Below are positions 8,341-17,190 of a stretch of 64,000 nt of DNA, piece by piece; position 1 is the stretch's first letter, and the number at the start of each line of letters is the position of its first letter. The DNA comes from Streptomyces seoulensis (GTDB lineage Bacteria > Actinomycetota > Actinomycetes > Streptomycetales > Streptomycetaceae). A program made the position numbers and the translations under genes. Below the pieces are notes generated by a model. It saw only the letters and a program-made list of their open reading frames with translations. It did not search any database and was not told where the DNA came from. The stretch spans positions 3,695,001-3,759,000 of the forward strand of contig NZ_AP025667.1 in NCBI RefSeq assembly GCF_022846655.1, written 5' to 3'.

Positions 8341-8956
8341 GCGGCCGTGGAACGGATCGTCGTCGTGGGTGCCGGCCGGGGTACGGCTGGAGACCCTCGC
8401 TTCGGCGCTTGTCACGGGCGCGGTCCTGCGCGCCATGCCGAACCTGGCCGCGCGCGTGGGCCGGAGCATGACGGTGGTGTGCCCCGGTCCGCAGGTCCCG
8501 CCCGAAGCGGTGCAGCGGGCGGAGGGGGCGCTGTCGGTGATCGGCCGGGTGCTGGTGGTCCAGGACGAGTCCCTGCTGGACGCGGCGACCGCGGTGGGGG
8601 CAGCGGCCCGGCCCTGGTGGCCCACCTCGCCCGGTCCTTCACGGACTTCGCCCGCGGGGCGGGTCTCGACGCGACGGACGCGGCTGTGCTGACGAGCCAG
8701 GTGCTGCGGGGCACGGCGGAGGTGCCAGCGGAGCCGGGGGTGACCCCGGGATCCCTGTACCGCCGGGCGAGCACCCCACGCGGAACGACCGCGCAGGGCA
8801 TCGCCACGCTGCGGGAACAGGCGTCGAGCTTGGTCTGGGTGGTGACCTCGACGTGCACGATGAGGTCGCCCCGGCCGCCGCGGCCGCCGCGTCGACGAAT
8901 CGGTACGGGCGGCACTGGAGGCGACGGCCGAGCGGGCGGCGGAACTCGCGGGGTGA
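8338..8956 (+). pseudogene. proC: Decayed pyrroline-5-carboxylate reductase (proC-like)
   Basis: Pieces of a P5C reductase can be read across two frames. A short nucleotide-binding start RIVVVGAG is followed after a large internal deletion by VLRAMPNLAARVGRSMTVVCPG, matching the conserved RAMPNTPA region. The frame then shifts near 8600 to LARSFTDFARGAGLDATDAA and on to STPRGTTAQGIATLRE (family motif TSPGGTTAxGI), and shifts again before 8890 to RRVDESVRAALEATAERAAE and a stop. P5C reductase makes proline from pyrroline-5-carboxylate; this copy lacks most of the Rossmann domain and has two frameshifts, so it should be inactive. It lies next to an osmoprotectant transporter, and proline is itself an osmolyte, but that link is inference. 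Confidence 0.8.
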
Positions 8957-9003
8957 GGGGACGCGGACCCACCGGTCCGGGGAGCGGGCGCTAGGTTGGC
9001 CGC

Positions 9004-9969
9004 ATGAGCAACCTTGACCTCGCGCCGGAGCCGCGCGCATGCGGTGGCCGTGGCTTCGTCGTCGCCGAACCGGTCCGCGAACTGCTGAGCCCCCGCACGG
9101 TGAAGCTCGGGGAGTCCACCGAGGTCCGCCGCCTGCTGCCGAACCTGGGCCGTCGCATGATCGGCGCGTGGGCGTTCGTCGACCACTACGGCCCGGACGA
9201 CATCGCGGACGAGCCCGGTATGCAGGTGCCCCCGCACCCGCACATCGGTCTGCAGACGGTGAGCTGGCTGCACGAGGGCGAGGTGCTGCACCGGGACTCC
9301 ACCGGCAGCCTGCAGACGATCCGCCCGCGCGAGCTGGGCCTGATGACGGCGGGCCGGGCGATCAGCCACTCCGAGGAGAGCCCGAAGCCCCACGCGCGCT
9401 ACCTGCACGGGGCCCAGCTCTGGGTGGCCCTCCCGGACGAACACCGGCACACCGACCCGCACTTCGAGTACCACGCGGACCTGCCGACGGTCACCGCACC
9501 CGGCCTGACGGCCACGGTGATCCTGGGCTCCCTGGACGGCACGACGTCCCCCGGCACGACGTACACCCCCCTCGTAGGCGCCGACCTCACCCTCACCGAG
9601 GGCGCCTCGGCTCGCATTCCTCTCGACCCCGACTTCGAGTACGGCGTCCTGTCGATGTCCGGCGAGGTCCACGTCGACGGCGTCCCGGTCACCCCCGGCT
9701 CCATGCTCTACCTCGGCTGCGGCCGCACCGAACTCCCCCTGCAGGCCGACTCGGACGCGTCCGTGATGCTGCTGGGCGGGGAGCCGTTCGCGGAGGAGCT
9801 GATCATGTGGTGGAACTTCGTGGGGCGTACGCAGGAGGAGATCGAGCAGGCTCGGGAGGAGTGGATGAGGGGTTCGCGGTTTGGGGAGGTGAGGGGGTAT
9901 GAGGGGGATCGACTGCTCGCGCCTGAACTGCCGTCCGTGCCACTGAAACCACGGGGGCGAGTGCGCTGA
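9004..9969 (+). CDS. Pirin family bicupin protein
   Basis: Predicted 321 residues, the usual pirin length plus a short tail. The N-terminal cupin carries the metal-binding signature HPHIGLQTVSWLHEGEVLHRD with the histidines and glutamate that bind iron, followed by GRAISHSEES, and a second cupin half (MLYLGCGRTELPL). Pirins are cytosolic iron proteins; members are redox-sensing co-regulators or quercetin dioxygenases. The sequence alone does not decide which. It begins 48 bases after the proC remnant and has no strong Shine-Dalgarno sequence. Confidence 0.93.
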   Translation: MSNLDLAPEPRACGGRGFVVAEPVRELLSPRTVKLGESTEVRRLLPNLGRRMIGAWAFVDHYGPDDIADEPGMQVPPHPHIGLQTVSWLHEGEVLHRDSTGSLQTIRPRELGLMTAGRAISHSEESPKPHARYLHGAQLWVALPDEHRHTDPHFEYHADLPTVTAPGLTATVILGSLDGTTSPGTTYTPLVGADLTLTEGASARIPLDPDFEYGVLSMSGEVHVDGVPVTPGSMLYLGCGRTELPLQADSDASVMLLGGEPFAEELIMWWNFVGRTQEEIEQAREEWMRGSRFGEVRGYEGDRLLAPELPSVPLKPRGRVR

Positions 9970-10193
9970 ACTGACACTTCCCCGTGCTGACCCAATGCTG
10001 ACTTTCCTGACAGGCAGTCAGGTCCTTGCGGAGGGGGATACTCGCACCCCTCTCACCACCGCGTTTTGAAGTCGCGCCACGCGCCGCCAGCGGCGCAGCG
10101 CTCGCCCGGCGAGCTCGAAACGCCGCCTTCATCGAACCGCTTGAGCTCTGGGGCCCGGCCGTTAGGGACGACCGAGCCCTCATAGCGTCTGGA
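9970..10193. other. Intergenic region with short inverted repeats
   Basis: No gene seen in 224 bases between the convergent pirin and lipoprotein genes. It contains CTGACAGGCAGTCAG (CTGAC/GTCAG arms, near 10008) and GAGGGG...CCCCTC (near 10032-10053), either of which could terminate transcription, and a GCGCC/GGCGC-rich stretch near 10075-10100. A tRNA was considered and not supported. Confidence 0.4.
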
Positions 10194-10613
10194 TCACGCC
10201 TTGCAGAAGCCGAGGCCCTTGAGTGCCTCGTTGATCTGCTTGCCCTGGGCCTCGCTGGTGGCGACGTCCTTGTAGCTGAAGCGCTGCGACGCGCTCCAAT
10301 CCGGCTTGTGGGCACCACCGTTGATCGCGGAGCACTGATTGCGGGCAGCCTCGATGGCCTTGTCCTCGTACTTCACCATGTCCGGGTTGGCGGCGGCGAG
10401 AGCGCGAAGCAGTTCGGCTCGCTTCGCGCCGGTGGGCTTCGGCGGGATACCGGCGACCTTCTCGGCGACACTCCATCCCGGACTAGGGGTGGACTTTGGC
10501 GTTGCGGCGCGCTTGGTGTTTCCGGGGCTGTCGGCGGTGTCGGCGCCGGAGCAGGCGGTGAGTGCGAGCGCGGTGGCGCCGAGGATGGCGGCGACGGTGG
10601 TGCGAGTGTTCAT
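10194..10613 (-). CDS. Small secreted lipoprotein of unknown function
   Basis: Predicted 139 residues. The N-terminus MNTRTTVAAILGATALALTAC is a lipoprotein signal with lipobox LTAC (cleavage near residue 20). The mature part begins with a Ser/Thr/Pro-rich linker (TPKSTPSPG) and continues with a helical domain holding two cysteines (NQCSAINGG and a terminal GFCKA) that could form one disulfide. This is reminiscent of small actinobacterial DUF732-like secreted proteins, but I do not recognise the family with certainty. The ATG was preferred over one 28 codons upstream because it places the signal peptide at the N-terminus. Confidence 0.7.
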   Translation of the reverse strand: MNTRTTVAAILGATALALTACSGADTADSPGNTKRAATPKSTPSPGWSVAEKVAGIPPKPTGAKRAELLRALAAANPDMVKYEDKAIEAARNQCSAINGGAHKPDWSASQRFSYKDVATSEAQGKQINEALKGLGFCKA

Positions 10614-10677
10614 GGGCCCCCTGGGCATCGTGCTTGAGGGAGCATGATGCCTGATGTGAAGCCGGCGTGAAGCATCG

Positions 10678-10921
10678 TCATCCGCGCCTGCGGACATGCA
10701 ACCAGGCGTGGGTCATCGCCCAGAACGTCCGCCATGGCTGAGGTCTCAGCCCGATGGGTAGCGGGAGCGACGGAGGCGCACGGCCGGACACCTGGGCCGA
10801 CCGGTGCGGGGCCGCCGGCGGCCGGACGAGCGACGGCTCGCTCGCAGCCCACGATGCGTCAGTCAGCTCATGACGACGCAACACGAACAGACCGAAGACC
10901 CCGCCACAATGCGGACACCCC
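10678..10921 (-). pseudogene. Transposase N-terminal remnant truncated by the IS5 element
   Basis: Reads VLRRHELTDASWAASEPSL in the minus strand, matching the RRHELxDxSW start of the intact transposase next door (MARRHELADESWELIAPLL) and of related IS5-type transposases. The match fades after about 25 residues. The frame continues upstream as CPHCGGVFGLF up to the boundary of the intact element. It looks like the decayed 5' end of an older, related insertion sequence, in the same orientation, with the newer element inserted at or just beside it. Confidence 0.6.
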
Positions 10922-10942
10922 CTAGGCCGTGTCCGGAAAGTC
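10922..10942 (+). repeat. Left terminal inverted repeat of the IS5 element
   Basis: CTAGGCCGTGTCCGGAAAGT followed by C; exact reverse complement of the right end. It includes the last bases of the transposase stop. Confidence 0.92.
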
Positions 10943-11773
10943 ATGGGAGCCAGAGTCGGAGGCAGGCGAGGGTGACCATGGCGTGGAAGTGGGCGGCTCG
11001 TTTGTCGTAGCGGGTGGCCAGGGCCCGGTTTTGTTTGAGGCGGCTGAAGCAGCGCTCGACCACGTTGCGGCGCCGGTAGGCGGCCCGGTCGAGGCGGCAG
11101 AGGGCCTCGCCGCGGCGGATGCGCCCGTTGATCTGGTCGATGCGTTCGGGGATCGCTGCCGCGATCCCGCGTCTGCGGAGGTAGGAGCGGATCTTGCGGG
11201 CCGAGTAGCCCTTGTCGGCGACGACCCGGTCGGGCCGGGTCCGGGGCCTGCCCGGGCCCGGCCGGGCGATCCGAATCCGTTCCATGACCGCTTCGAACTG
11301 GGTGCAGTCGTTGATGTTGCCGCCGGTCAGGGTGAAAGTGAGGGGGTGGCCCTGTCCGTCGCAGGCGAGGTGCATCTTGCTGGTCAGCCCGCCGCGCGAC
11401 CGGCCGAGGGCCTCGCCCTCCCAGGGCCCCCTTTTCGGGCCCCGGCCGCGTGCTGATGGGCTCGGACCGTCGTCGAGTCCACGCAGACGATCGACCAGTC
11501 GACAGTCCCGACGGCGTCGGAGTGCTGCTGGACGTGGGCCAGCAGTCGGTCCCAGGTGCCGTCGGCGGACCAGTGCCGGAAGCGTTCGTAGACCGTCTTC
11601 CACGGGCCATAACGTTCGGGCAGGTCACGCCAGGCCGCACCGGTGGACAGCTTCCACAGGATCCCGTTCACGACCTGGCGCCGGTCTCGGACAGGTCTGC
11701 CCATCCGTCCCGGCGCCAGCAACGGAGCGATCAACTCCCACGACTCATCCGCCAGTTCATGCCTACGTGCCAT
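10941..11773 (-). CDS. IS5-family DDE transposase made by -1 frameshifting
   Basis: Two overlapping frames encode one transposase. The first (11773 to 11384) holds the N-terminal helix-turn-helix region and the first catalytic aspartate in VCVDSTTVRAHQHAAGARK. The second continues as RGPWEGEALGRSRGGLTSKM and holds the second aspartate (VVADKGYSARK) and the glutamate (RNVVERCFSRLKQ). At the junction, near 11427-11435, the message reads A-AAA-GGG-GG, a classical slippery heptamer. The geometry of the two frames requires a -1 shift, which is what this heptamer promotes. All three DDE residues are intact, so the element may still be active. Confidence 0.9.
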
Positions 11774-11793
11774 GAAAGGAGCAACGAGCCACC

Positions 11794-11814
11794 GACTTTC
11801 CGGACACGGCCTAG
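11794..11814 (-). repeat. Right terminal inverted repeat of the IS5 element
   Basis: GACTTTCCGGACACGGCC then TAG; exact reverse complement of the left end, 20 bases upstream of the transposase ATG. Confidence 0.92.
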
Positions 11815-11823
11815 GACCACTTA

Positions 11824-12996
11824 CTACCTGTGGCCGTTTCCGCGTCCGTTCGGATGCAGGACCACCTTGGTCCAGCCCTCGTCACGGGCATCGAAGTGCT
11901 CGTAGGCGGTGGGGGCCTGATCCAGGCCGAGTTCCTGGGAGACGACGAAGCTCGGATGCGCCTTCCCACCGGCGATCAGGTCGCGTAGCGCCCGGTTGTA
12001 CCTCTTCACCGGCGCCTGCCCCGTGCCCATGTGCTGGCCCTTGAACCACATCATGCCGAAGTCGAGCGGAACCTTGCCGTGCGCCTCCAGCTCCCCCTGG
12101 GCCTCGGCACCACCGGGGTCTTCGGGCAGGAACACGCCCACCACGCCGATGTCGCCCGTGAATCTGACCGAGTCGATCAGTCCGTTGAGTGTGAGGCTGG
12201 CGTCCTCGTGACCCTCGGGGTCGTGGGCCTGGTAGCCGACGCACTCACAGCCGTTGTCGGCGCCGAGACCCAGGGTGGCCTCCTTGACGACATCCGCCGG
12301 GTTGTGCTCCGCGGTGTTGATCGGGATGGCCCCGATCTCCTCCGCCTTGCGCAACCGATCGGGCTGGTGGTCGGCCACCCAGACGCGCCCGGCACCCTTG
12401 AGGAGGGCGGAGTAGGCCGCCATCAGCCCGACGGGGCCGGCCCCGAGGACGATGGTCTGGTCACCCGGTTTGACATGGGCCATCTCGGTGGCGTGATAGC
12501 CGGTAGGGAAGATGTCGGCGAGCATCACGTAGTCGGTCTGCCGGTCGGCGGCGTCCTCGCCCAGACGCAGCGCGTTGAAGTCGCCGTAGGGTACGCGCAA
12601 CAGCTCCGCCTGGCCGCCCTGGTAGGGGCCCATGTCGGCGAATCCGTAGGCGGCTCCGGCGAGGGCCGGTTCCGGTTGCATGGTCAGGCAGTAATTGGTG
12701 AGACCTTGCTCGCACTGCTTGCAGAAGCCGCAGGCGATGTTGAAGGGCAGGACCACGTACTCACCGACCTGGACCTTGCGGACGGCCGGGCCGACTTCCA
12801 CGACCTGGCCCATGTTCTCGTGTCCCAGGGTGCGGCCGGACTCGAACGAGGTGCGACCCTCGTACATGTGAAGATCCGAACCGCAGATGTTGGTGGAGGT
12901 GATCTTGACGATGATGTCGCAGGGGTGTTCGATCTTCGCGTCCGGTACGTCCTTCACCGTGACCGTTCGCGGTCCCTCATATACCGCTGCTTTCAT
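11824..12996 (-). CDS. Zinc-dependent formaldehyde/alcohol dehydrogenase (glutathione-independent type)
   Basis: Predicted 390 residues, the size of glutathione-independent formaldehyde dehydrogenases. Catalytic zinc ligands are in NICGSDLHMYEG and TLGHENMGQVVEVG; the structural-zinc cysteines occur in CGFCKQCEQGLTNYC. The NAD(P)-binding motif is VLGAGPVGLMAA. The long insertion including CVGYQAHDPEGHEDAS is typical of the FdhA subfamily rather than plain alcohol dehydrogenases. It would oxidise formaldehyde or short alcohols in the cytosol. The ATG follows GAGGGAAG. The IS5 element ends 9 bases after its stop. Confidence 0.9.
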   Translation of the reverse strand: MKAAVYEGPRTVTVKDVPDAKIEHPCDIIVKITSTNICGSDLHMYEGRTSFESGRTLGHENMGQVVEVGPAVRKVQVGEYVVLPFNIACGFCKQCEQGLTNYCLTMQPEPALAGAAYGFADMGPYQGGQAELLRVPYGDFNALRLGEDAADRQTDYVMLADIFPTGYHATEMAHVKPGDQTIVLGAGPVGLMAAYSALLKGAGRVWVADHQPDRLRKAEEIGAIPINTAEHNPADVVKEATLGLGADNGCECVGYQAHDPEGHEDASLTLNGLIDSVRFTGDIGVVGVFLPEDPGGAEAQGELEAHGKVPLDFGMMWFKGQHMGTGQAPVKRYNRALRDLIAGGKAHPSFVVSQELGLDQAPTAYEHFDARDEGWTKVVLHPNGRGNGHR

Positions 12997-13313
12997 GATG
13001 ACTTCCCTCGGTGCCCCGGCATGGCCGCGGCACGACGGTGAGGAGACAGAGCACAGAGCCGGCTCCCGAAAGTCTTGACCGCGAGGGCCCCATGGCTCCG
13101 GCACGTCTCTGCGGGCCGTTCACCCGGATCGGGCGGAGCGGTGGTGCCGCCGCCGACCCGCCAGACGGAACGTCTGCGCTCCGGCGGCGCGTTGTCCGGG
13201 TCCCCGTCGGCCCCGACGCGAAACCCCCGCGCGCCAACGGATCAACGGAGTCTCCAGGCGTGACGCCCATGAAACGACGGCACATCTCCGACTTGAGTCA
13301 CCAGTTAGTCGCC
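12997..13313. other. Gene-free stretch upstream of the dehydrogenase
   Basis: 317 bases between two minus-strand genes. It must hold the dehydrogenase promoter and the end of the membrane-protein transcript. Frames across it have no start, composition or motif that I would call a gene, and I see no strong hairpin. Confidence 0.5.
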
Positions 13314-14423
13314 CTAGTCGTCCTGCAACGCGCTACGGCGTTCCTGTTCGCGCTTGGAGAAGGCGGCCGCCCGGACCGCCTCGTCGCTCTCCAAGCCCGA
13401 CCCCAGCGCGCCGCCCACGGTGGCGACCGAGGCGACGAACCAGGACAGCGTCCAGTAGTCCGCGGCGTGCAGCGGAGCTCGTGTCATGGAAGCGAACACT
13501 CGGTCGTTGAGGATGAACAGCGCCCACAGCAGGTTGATGACCATCAAACCCACGTAGCAGACCAACACCCCGATACCCACGGTCGCGATCGTCGAGGCGT
13601 TGTAGAGGCCCGTCCTCATCCTCTCCTCCGGCGAGGCGTCCGTGGACCGATGCCACAGTTCCGCGTCCACGATCAGCCAGCCGATCATGAGCGCGACAGA
13701 TCCGACCATGGCGATCACGAGGCGTGGCACGCTCAGGGACTCGGCCAGGCTCCAGACAGTGGAGTTCACGGTGGCGACGGCTCCCGTGGCGAGTGCGGCC
13801 GCCAGGGCCTTCGACAGTCCAGGCACCAACCGCCACGGTCGGTTGGCGCGGACCATTCCGCCGAGAATCCTCAGGTAGCCGCGCGGGCCGCTGACGACGT
13901 ACCGAAGATCAGTGGTCTCCTCCTCACCGACGTGGGCCCGGTGGACAGGCGCAAGAGGACCGACGAAGCGTCCCAGCGGCTGACTCGACGGTGGTCCCTC
14001 TGCCCCGGTGGCCGTCCGGCCCGCCAAACTCAGCACGGCTTCTTCCACGGCCTGCCGGGCTCTCGTCTGCAGCCGCAGGCCGCCCAGAGGAGGAAGGGAC
14101 AGCAACGCCAGACCATGCTCGTGATCCAGATCCACAACGAGCTTGTGCCCGTTTGCGTGCAGCGGAAGGTCGGTGAGGGCCACGACGATGTCCCAGTTCT
14201 CCGTCCTCGCGCGGTCCATGATCCGGCGCATCAAGGTGGGCGGGTCCTCGGTCCCCGCGGTGAAGGGCTCACTGACCACCTGAACATCGAACCGTCGCCC
14301 CTCCCCCGACTTCTCGGCGAGCCGAGCGGGAAGTGCGCGGGCGATGCGCTGCGCGATCTCCGTCGGCGCATCCGGATCCGCCAGGAGAGCCACGACCGTA
14401 ACGCCCTGGGACGACACCCGCAT
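13314..14423 (-). CDS. Membrane protein of unknown function with cytosolic N-terminal domain
   Basis: Predicted 369 residues. The first about 190 form a soluble alpha/beta-looking domain (VTVVALLADPDAPTEIAQRI, NWDIVVALTDLPL, KLVVDLDHEHGLALLSLPPL). Four hydrophobic segments follow (ALAAALATGAVATVNS, LVIAMVGSVALMIGWLIV, TVGIGVLVCYVGLMVINLLW, WFVASVATVGGALGSGL), and the C-terminus is basic. The ATG is preceded by GAAGGAGTC. I know of no assigned function. It is divergent from the UvrA-like gene with 157 bases between the starts. Confidence 0.75.
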   Translation of the reverse strand: MRVSSQGVTVVALLADPDAPTEIAQRIARALPARLAEKSGEGRRFDVQVVSEPFTAGTEDPPTLMRRIMDRARTENWDIVVALTDLPLHANGHKLVVDLDHEHGLALLSLPPLGGLRLQTRARQAVEEAVLSLAGRTATGAEGPPSSQPLGRFVGPLAPVHRAHVGEEETTDLRYVVSGPRGYLRILGGMVRANRPWRLVPGLSKALAAALATGAVATVNSTVWSLAESLSVPRLVIAMVGSVALMIGWLIVDAELWHRSTDASPEERMRTGLYNASTIATVGIGVLVCYVGLMVINLLWALFILNDRVFASMTRAPLHAADYWTLSWFVASVATVGGALGSGLESDEAVRAAAFSKREQERRSALQDD

Positions 14424-14580
14424 GACTCCTTCACGTCGGCTGCCCCCGCGATCGCACGTGCCCACAGGATGCCTGCGAGGCACGGCCGACGCCGCGTGAC
14501 ACGCTGACCCCCGCCGGCACGGTCCCGCACCCGAGAAGACACAGCGCGCGGTTCCCGGCGCGATCGGGTAATCAGGAAAG

Positions 14581-17067
14581 GTGGACAAAGACGCGACCGA
14601 CCCCTTCGTCCATGTCCGGGGTGCCTGTGAGAACAACCTGCGGAACGTCGACGTCGACGTTCCACGGGACGCGATGGTCGCCTTCACCGGCGTCTCCGGT
14701 TCGGGCAAGTCCTCGCTCGCGTTCGGCACGCTCTACGCGGAGGCCCAGCGACGCTACTTCGAGTCCGTGGCACCGTACGCCCGGAGGCTGTTGCAGCAGG
14801 TCGGCGCGCCGCACGTGGAGGAGATCACCGGACTGCCTCCCGCCGTGGCCCTGCAGCAGCGACGCGGATCGCCCAGCTCACGCTCGACCGTCGGCACCAT
14901 CACCACGCTGTCCAATCTGCTGCGCATCCTGTACTCCCGCGCCGGAACCTATCCGCCCGGGGCCGCACGGATGGACGCCGAGTGGTTCTCCCCCAACACC
15001 GCGGCCGGCGCCTGCCCCCACTGCCACGGACTGGGCGTCGTGCACGACGTCGCCGAGGACCTACTCGTCCCGGACCCCTCGCTGAGCATCCGCGAGGGCG
15101 CGATCGCCGCCTGGCCGGGCGCCTGGCAGGGTGCCAACCTGCGCAGTGTCGTGAACGGCCTGGGGATCGACATCGACCGGCCGTGGCGCAGGCTGAGGAA
15201 GAAGGACCGGGACTGGCTCCTGTACACGGACGAGCAGCCCTCCGTGTACATCGAGCCGGAGGAGGACCGCGTCGACTACGGCTACGAGGGGAAGTTCTGG
15301 AGCGCCCGCAAGCACGTCATGCACGTCCTCGCCGACTCCAAGAGCGAGAGGATGCGCGAACGGGCGCTCCGGTTCGTCAGGAGCGTGCCCTGCCCCGAGT
15401 GCCACGGCAGCGGACTGCGGCCCGAGGCGCTCGCCGTGACCTTCGCCGGCCATTCCATCGCCGAGATCAACGCGATGCCGCTCACCGAGGTCGTGGCGCT
15501 GCTGCGACCCGTCGCGGGGCGGTCCGAGGCCGACGCCACCACGTCGACCGCCCGGTCCGGGGAGACGACCGAGGTCGCGGTCCGGATCTGTGGCGATCTG
15601 GTCGCGCGGATCGACGTACTGCTCGACCTGGGCCTCGGATATCTCAGCCTCGGGCGCCGCTCGACGACCCTGTCGCCCGGCGAGGCGCAGCGCCTGCGGA
15701 TCGCCAGCCAGCTCCGCTCGGGGCTGTTCGGCGTCGTCTACGTCCTCGACGAACCCTCCGCCGGCCTGCACCCGGCTGACGCGGAACCGCTGCTGGACGT
15801 GCTGGACCGCCTCAAGGCGACGGGCAACTCGCTGTTCGTCGTGGAGCACGACATGGACGTCGTACGGCGGGCGGACTGGGTGGTCGACATCGGCCCCGGC
15901 GCGGGTGAGGGCGGCGGACGCGTGCTGTACAGCGGTCCGGTCGCCGGTCTTGAGCGGGTCGGGGAGTCGGCCACGGGCCAGTATCTGTCCGGGCGCGCCC
16001 AGCCTCTCGACCACCACCCGCGCACACCGCACGGCTGGCTGCACCTGAGCGGCGTCTCCCGCCACAATCTGCGCGACGTGTCCGTGGAGGTACCGCTGTG
16101 CGTGCTGACGGCGGTGACGGGCGTGTCCGGTTCCGGAAAGTCGACGCTGGTGACTCAGGTGCTCGCCGAGGTCGTCCGCGGCCACCTCGGACTCGTACCC
16201 GAGGAGCCCGACGAGGCGCGGCTGGAGGTCGACGTCCAGGACGCGTCGGGGGTCGAATCGTTCGACCGGCTGGTCCTGGTCGACCAACGGCCCATCGGCC
16301 GGACTCCCCGGTCCAACCTAGCCACGTACACGGGGATGTTCGACGCGGTGCGCAAGCTGTACGCGGCGACGGACGAGGCCAGGGCGCGCGGCTACTCGGC
16401 CGGGCGGTTCTCCTTCAACGTGCCCGAAGGGCGGTGCGAGACCTGCCAGGGCGAAGGATTCGTCGCGGTGGAGCTGCTGTTCCTGCCCGGCACCTACGCA
16501 CCGTGCCCGACCTGCGCGGGCGCCCGCTACAACGCCGAAACGCTGGAAGTCACCTACCGGGGCAAGAACATCGCGGAAGTCCTGGCGCTGTCCGTCGACG
16601 CCGCCGCCGAGTTCCTGGCCGCCGTCCCGGCCGCCTCCCGCAGTCTGGAGACGCTGCGCGAGGTGGGACTCGGGTACCTGCGGCTGGGCCAGCCCGCGAC
16701 GGAACTCAGCGGTGGTGAGGCGCAACGCATCAAACTGGCCACCGAACTGCAGCGAGCCCGGCGCGGGCACGCGCTCTATCTGCTCGACGAGCCGACGGCG
16801 GGGCTGCACCCCTCGGACATCGCGCTGCTGCTACGACAGCTCCACCGGCTCGTCGACGCCGGCAACACGGTCGTCCTCGTCGAGCACGACCTGGACACGA
16901 TCGCCACCGCCGACTGGGTCATCGACCTCGGGCCGGGCGGCGGCGACGCGGGCGGGCGGGTCGTCGCGGCCGGGCGGCCGGCCAAGGTGGCGAAAGCCCG
17001 CCGCAGCGCCACCGGCCCTCACCTCGCGGCCCGGCTTGCGCGCCGCCACCGGGGGAACGACTCGTAG
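14581..17067 (+). CDS. Class-II UvrA-like ABC ATPase
   Basis: Predicted 828 residues from a GTG just after AGGAAAG. Two ABC cassettes are complete: Walker A GVSGSGKSSLAF (about 40) and GVSGSGKSTLV (about 518), signatures LSPGEAQRLRIASQ and LSGGEAQRIKLATE, and Walker B VYVLDEPSAGLHP and LYLLDEPTAGLHP. Zinc-finger pairs CPHCHGLG, CPECHGSG and CETCQGEG...CPTCAG are present. The protein is more than 100 residues shorter than canonical UvrA (about 950), consistent with class-II UvrA lacking the UvrB-binding region. Such proteins bind damaged or drug-modified DNA; DrrC from a Streptomyces daunorubicin cluster is a known resistance example. It stands alone with its own promoter, and no drug cluster adjoins it. 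Confidence 0.93.
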   Translation: MDKDATDPFVHVRGACENNLRNVDVDVPRDAMVAFTGVSGSGKSSLAFGTLYAEAQRRYFESVAPYARRLLQQVGAPHVEEITGLPPAVALQQRRGSPSSRSTVGTITTLSNLLRILYSRAGTYPPGAARMDAEWFSPNTAAGACPHCHGLGVVHDVAEDLLVPDPSLSIREGAIAAWPGAWQGANLRSVVNGLGIDIDRPWRRLRKKDRDWLLYTDEQPSVYIEPEEDRVDYGYEGKFWSARKHVMHVLADSKSERMRERALRFVRSVPCPECHGSGLRPEALAVTFAGHSIAEINAMPLTEVVALLRPVAGRSEADATTSTARSGETTEVAVRICGDLVARIDVLLDLGLGYLSLGRRSTTLSPGEAQRLRIASQLRSGLFGVVYVLDEPSAGLHPADAEPLLDVLDRLKATGNSLFVVEHDMDVVRRADWVVDIGPGAGEGGGRVLYSGPVAGLERVGESATGQYLSGRAQPLDHHPRTPHGWLHLSGVSRHNLRDVSVEVPLCVLTAVTGVSGSGKSTLVTQVLAEVVRGHLGLVPEEPDEARLEVDVQDASGVESFDRLVLVDQRPIGRTPRSNLATYTGMFDAVRKLYAATDEARARGYSAGRFSFNVPEGRCETCQGEGFVAVELLFLPGTYAPCPTCAGARYNAETLEVTYRGKNIAEVLALSVDAAAEFLAAVPAASRSLETLREVGLGYLRLGQPATELSGGEAQRIKLATELQRARRGHALYLLDEPTAGLHPSDIALLLRQLHRLVDAGNTVVLVEHDLDTIATADWVIDLGPGGGDAGGRVVAAGRPAKVAKARRSATGPHLAARLARRHRGNDS

Positions 17068-17190
17068 ACCCTGCCCACGGTCCGTACGCGAAAGACGTGT
17101 CCCGCGACGGAGAACCGGTACGGCCCCGGAGCCGCATGCCGTCGACCGCGCGGCGTGCCCGCTCCCACCGCTGACGGCGAGGCCGCCGGG

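Larger units (their letters stand above)
10922..11814 (-). mobile_element. Complete IS5-family insertion sequence, about 0.9 kb
   Basis: Bounded by perfect 21-base inverted repeats reading CTAGGCCGTGTCCGGAAAGTC inward from each end. The outermost CTAG at each end is palindromic and is probably (part of) the duplicated target, so the element proper likely starts at GGCCGTG. It contains one transposase split by a -1 frameshift. CTAG/TA target choice, size and two-frame transposase agree with the IS427 group of the IS5 family. It sits 9 bases after the stop of the downstream dehydrogenase gene, so it inserted without breaking that gene. Confidence 0.92.

Noticed and set aside
6865..9672. A 935-codon minus-strand frame spanning the permease, the proC remnant and pirin
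   Set aside because: Only the permease part has protein character; the rest is the complement of other genes in GC-rich DNA, where stops are rare.
9990..10190. Possible tRNA gene or attachment site
   Set aside because: Short inverted repeats are present, but no GTTCGAA-type T-arm, anticodon arm or acceptor pairing could be assembled.
12977..13285. Minus-strand frame upstream of the dehydrogenase start
   Set aside because: It overlaps the dehydrogenase promoter region, is Arg/Ser/Pro-rich without motifs and lacks a ribosome-binding site.
13011..14507. 498-codon plus-strand frame opposite the membrane protein gene
   Set aside because: Composition is random and the minus strand has a good ribosome site, membrane segments and a convincing protein.
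14581..17067. Canonical UvrA of the nucleotide excision repair system
   Set aside because: The protein is more than 100 residues too short and lacks the UvrB-interaction region, so class II is the better reading.
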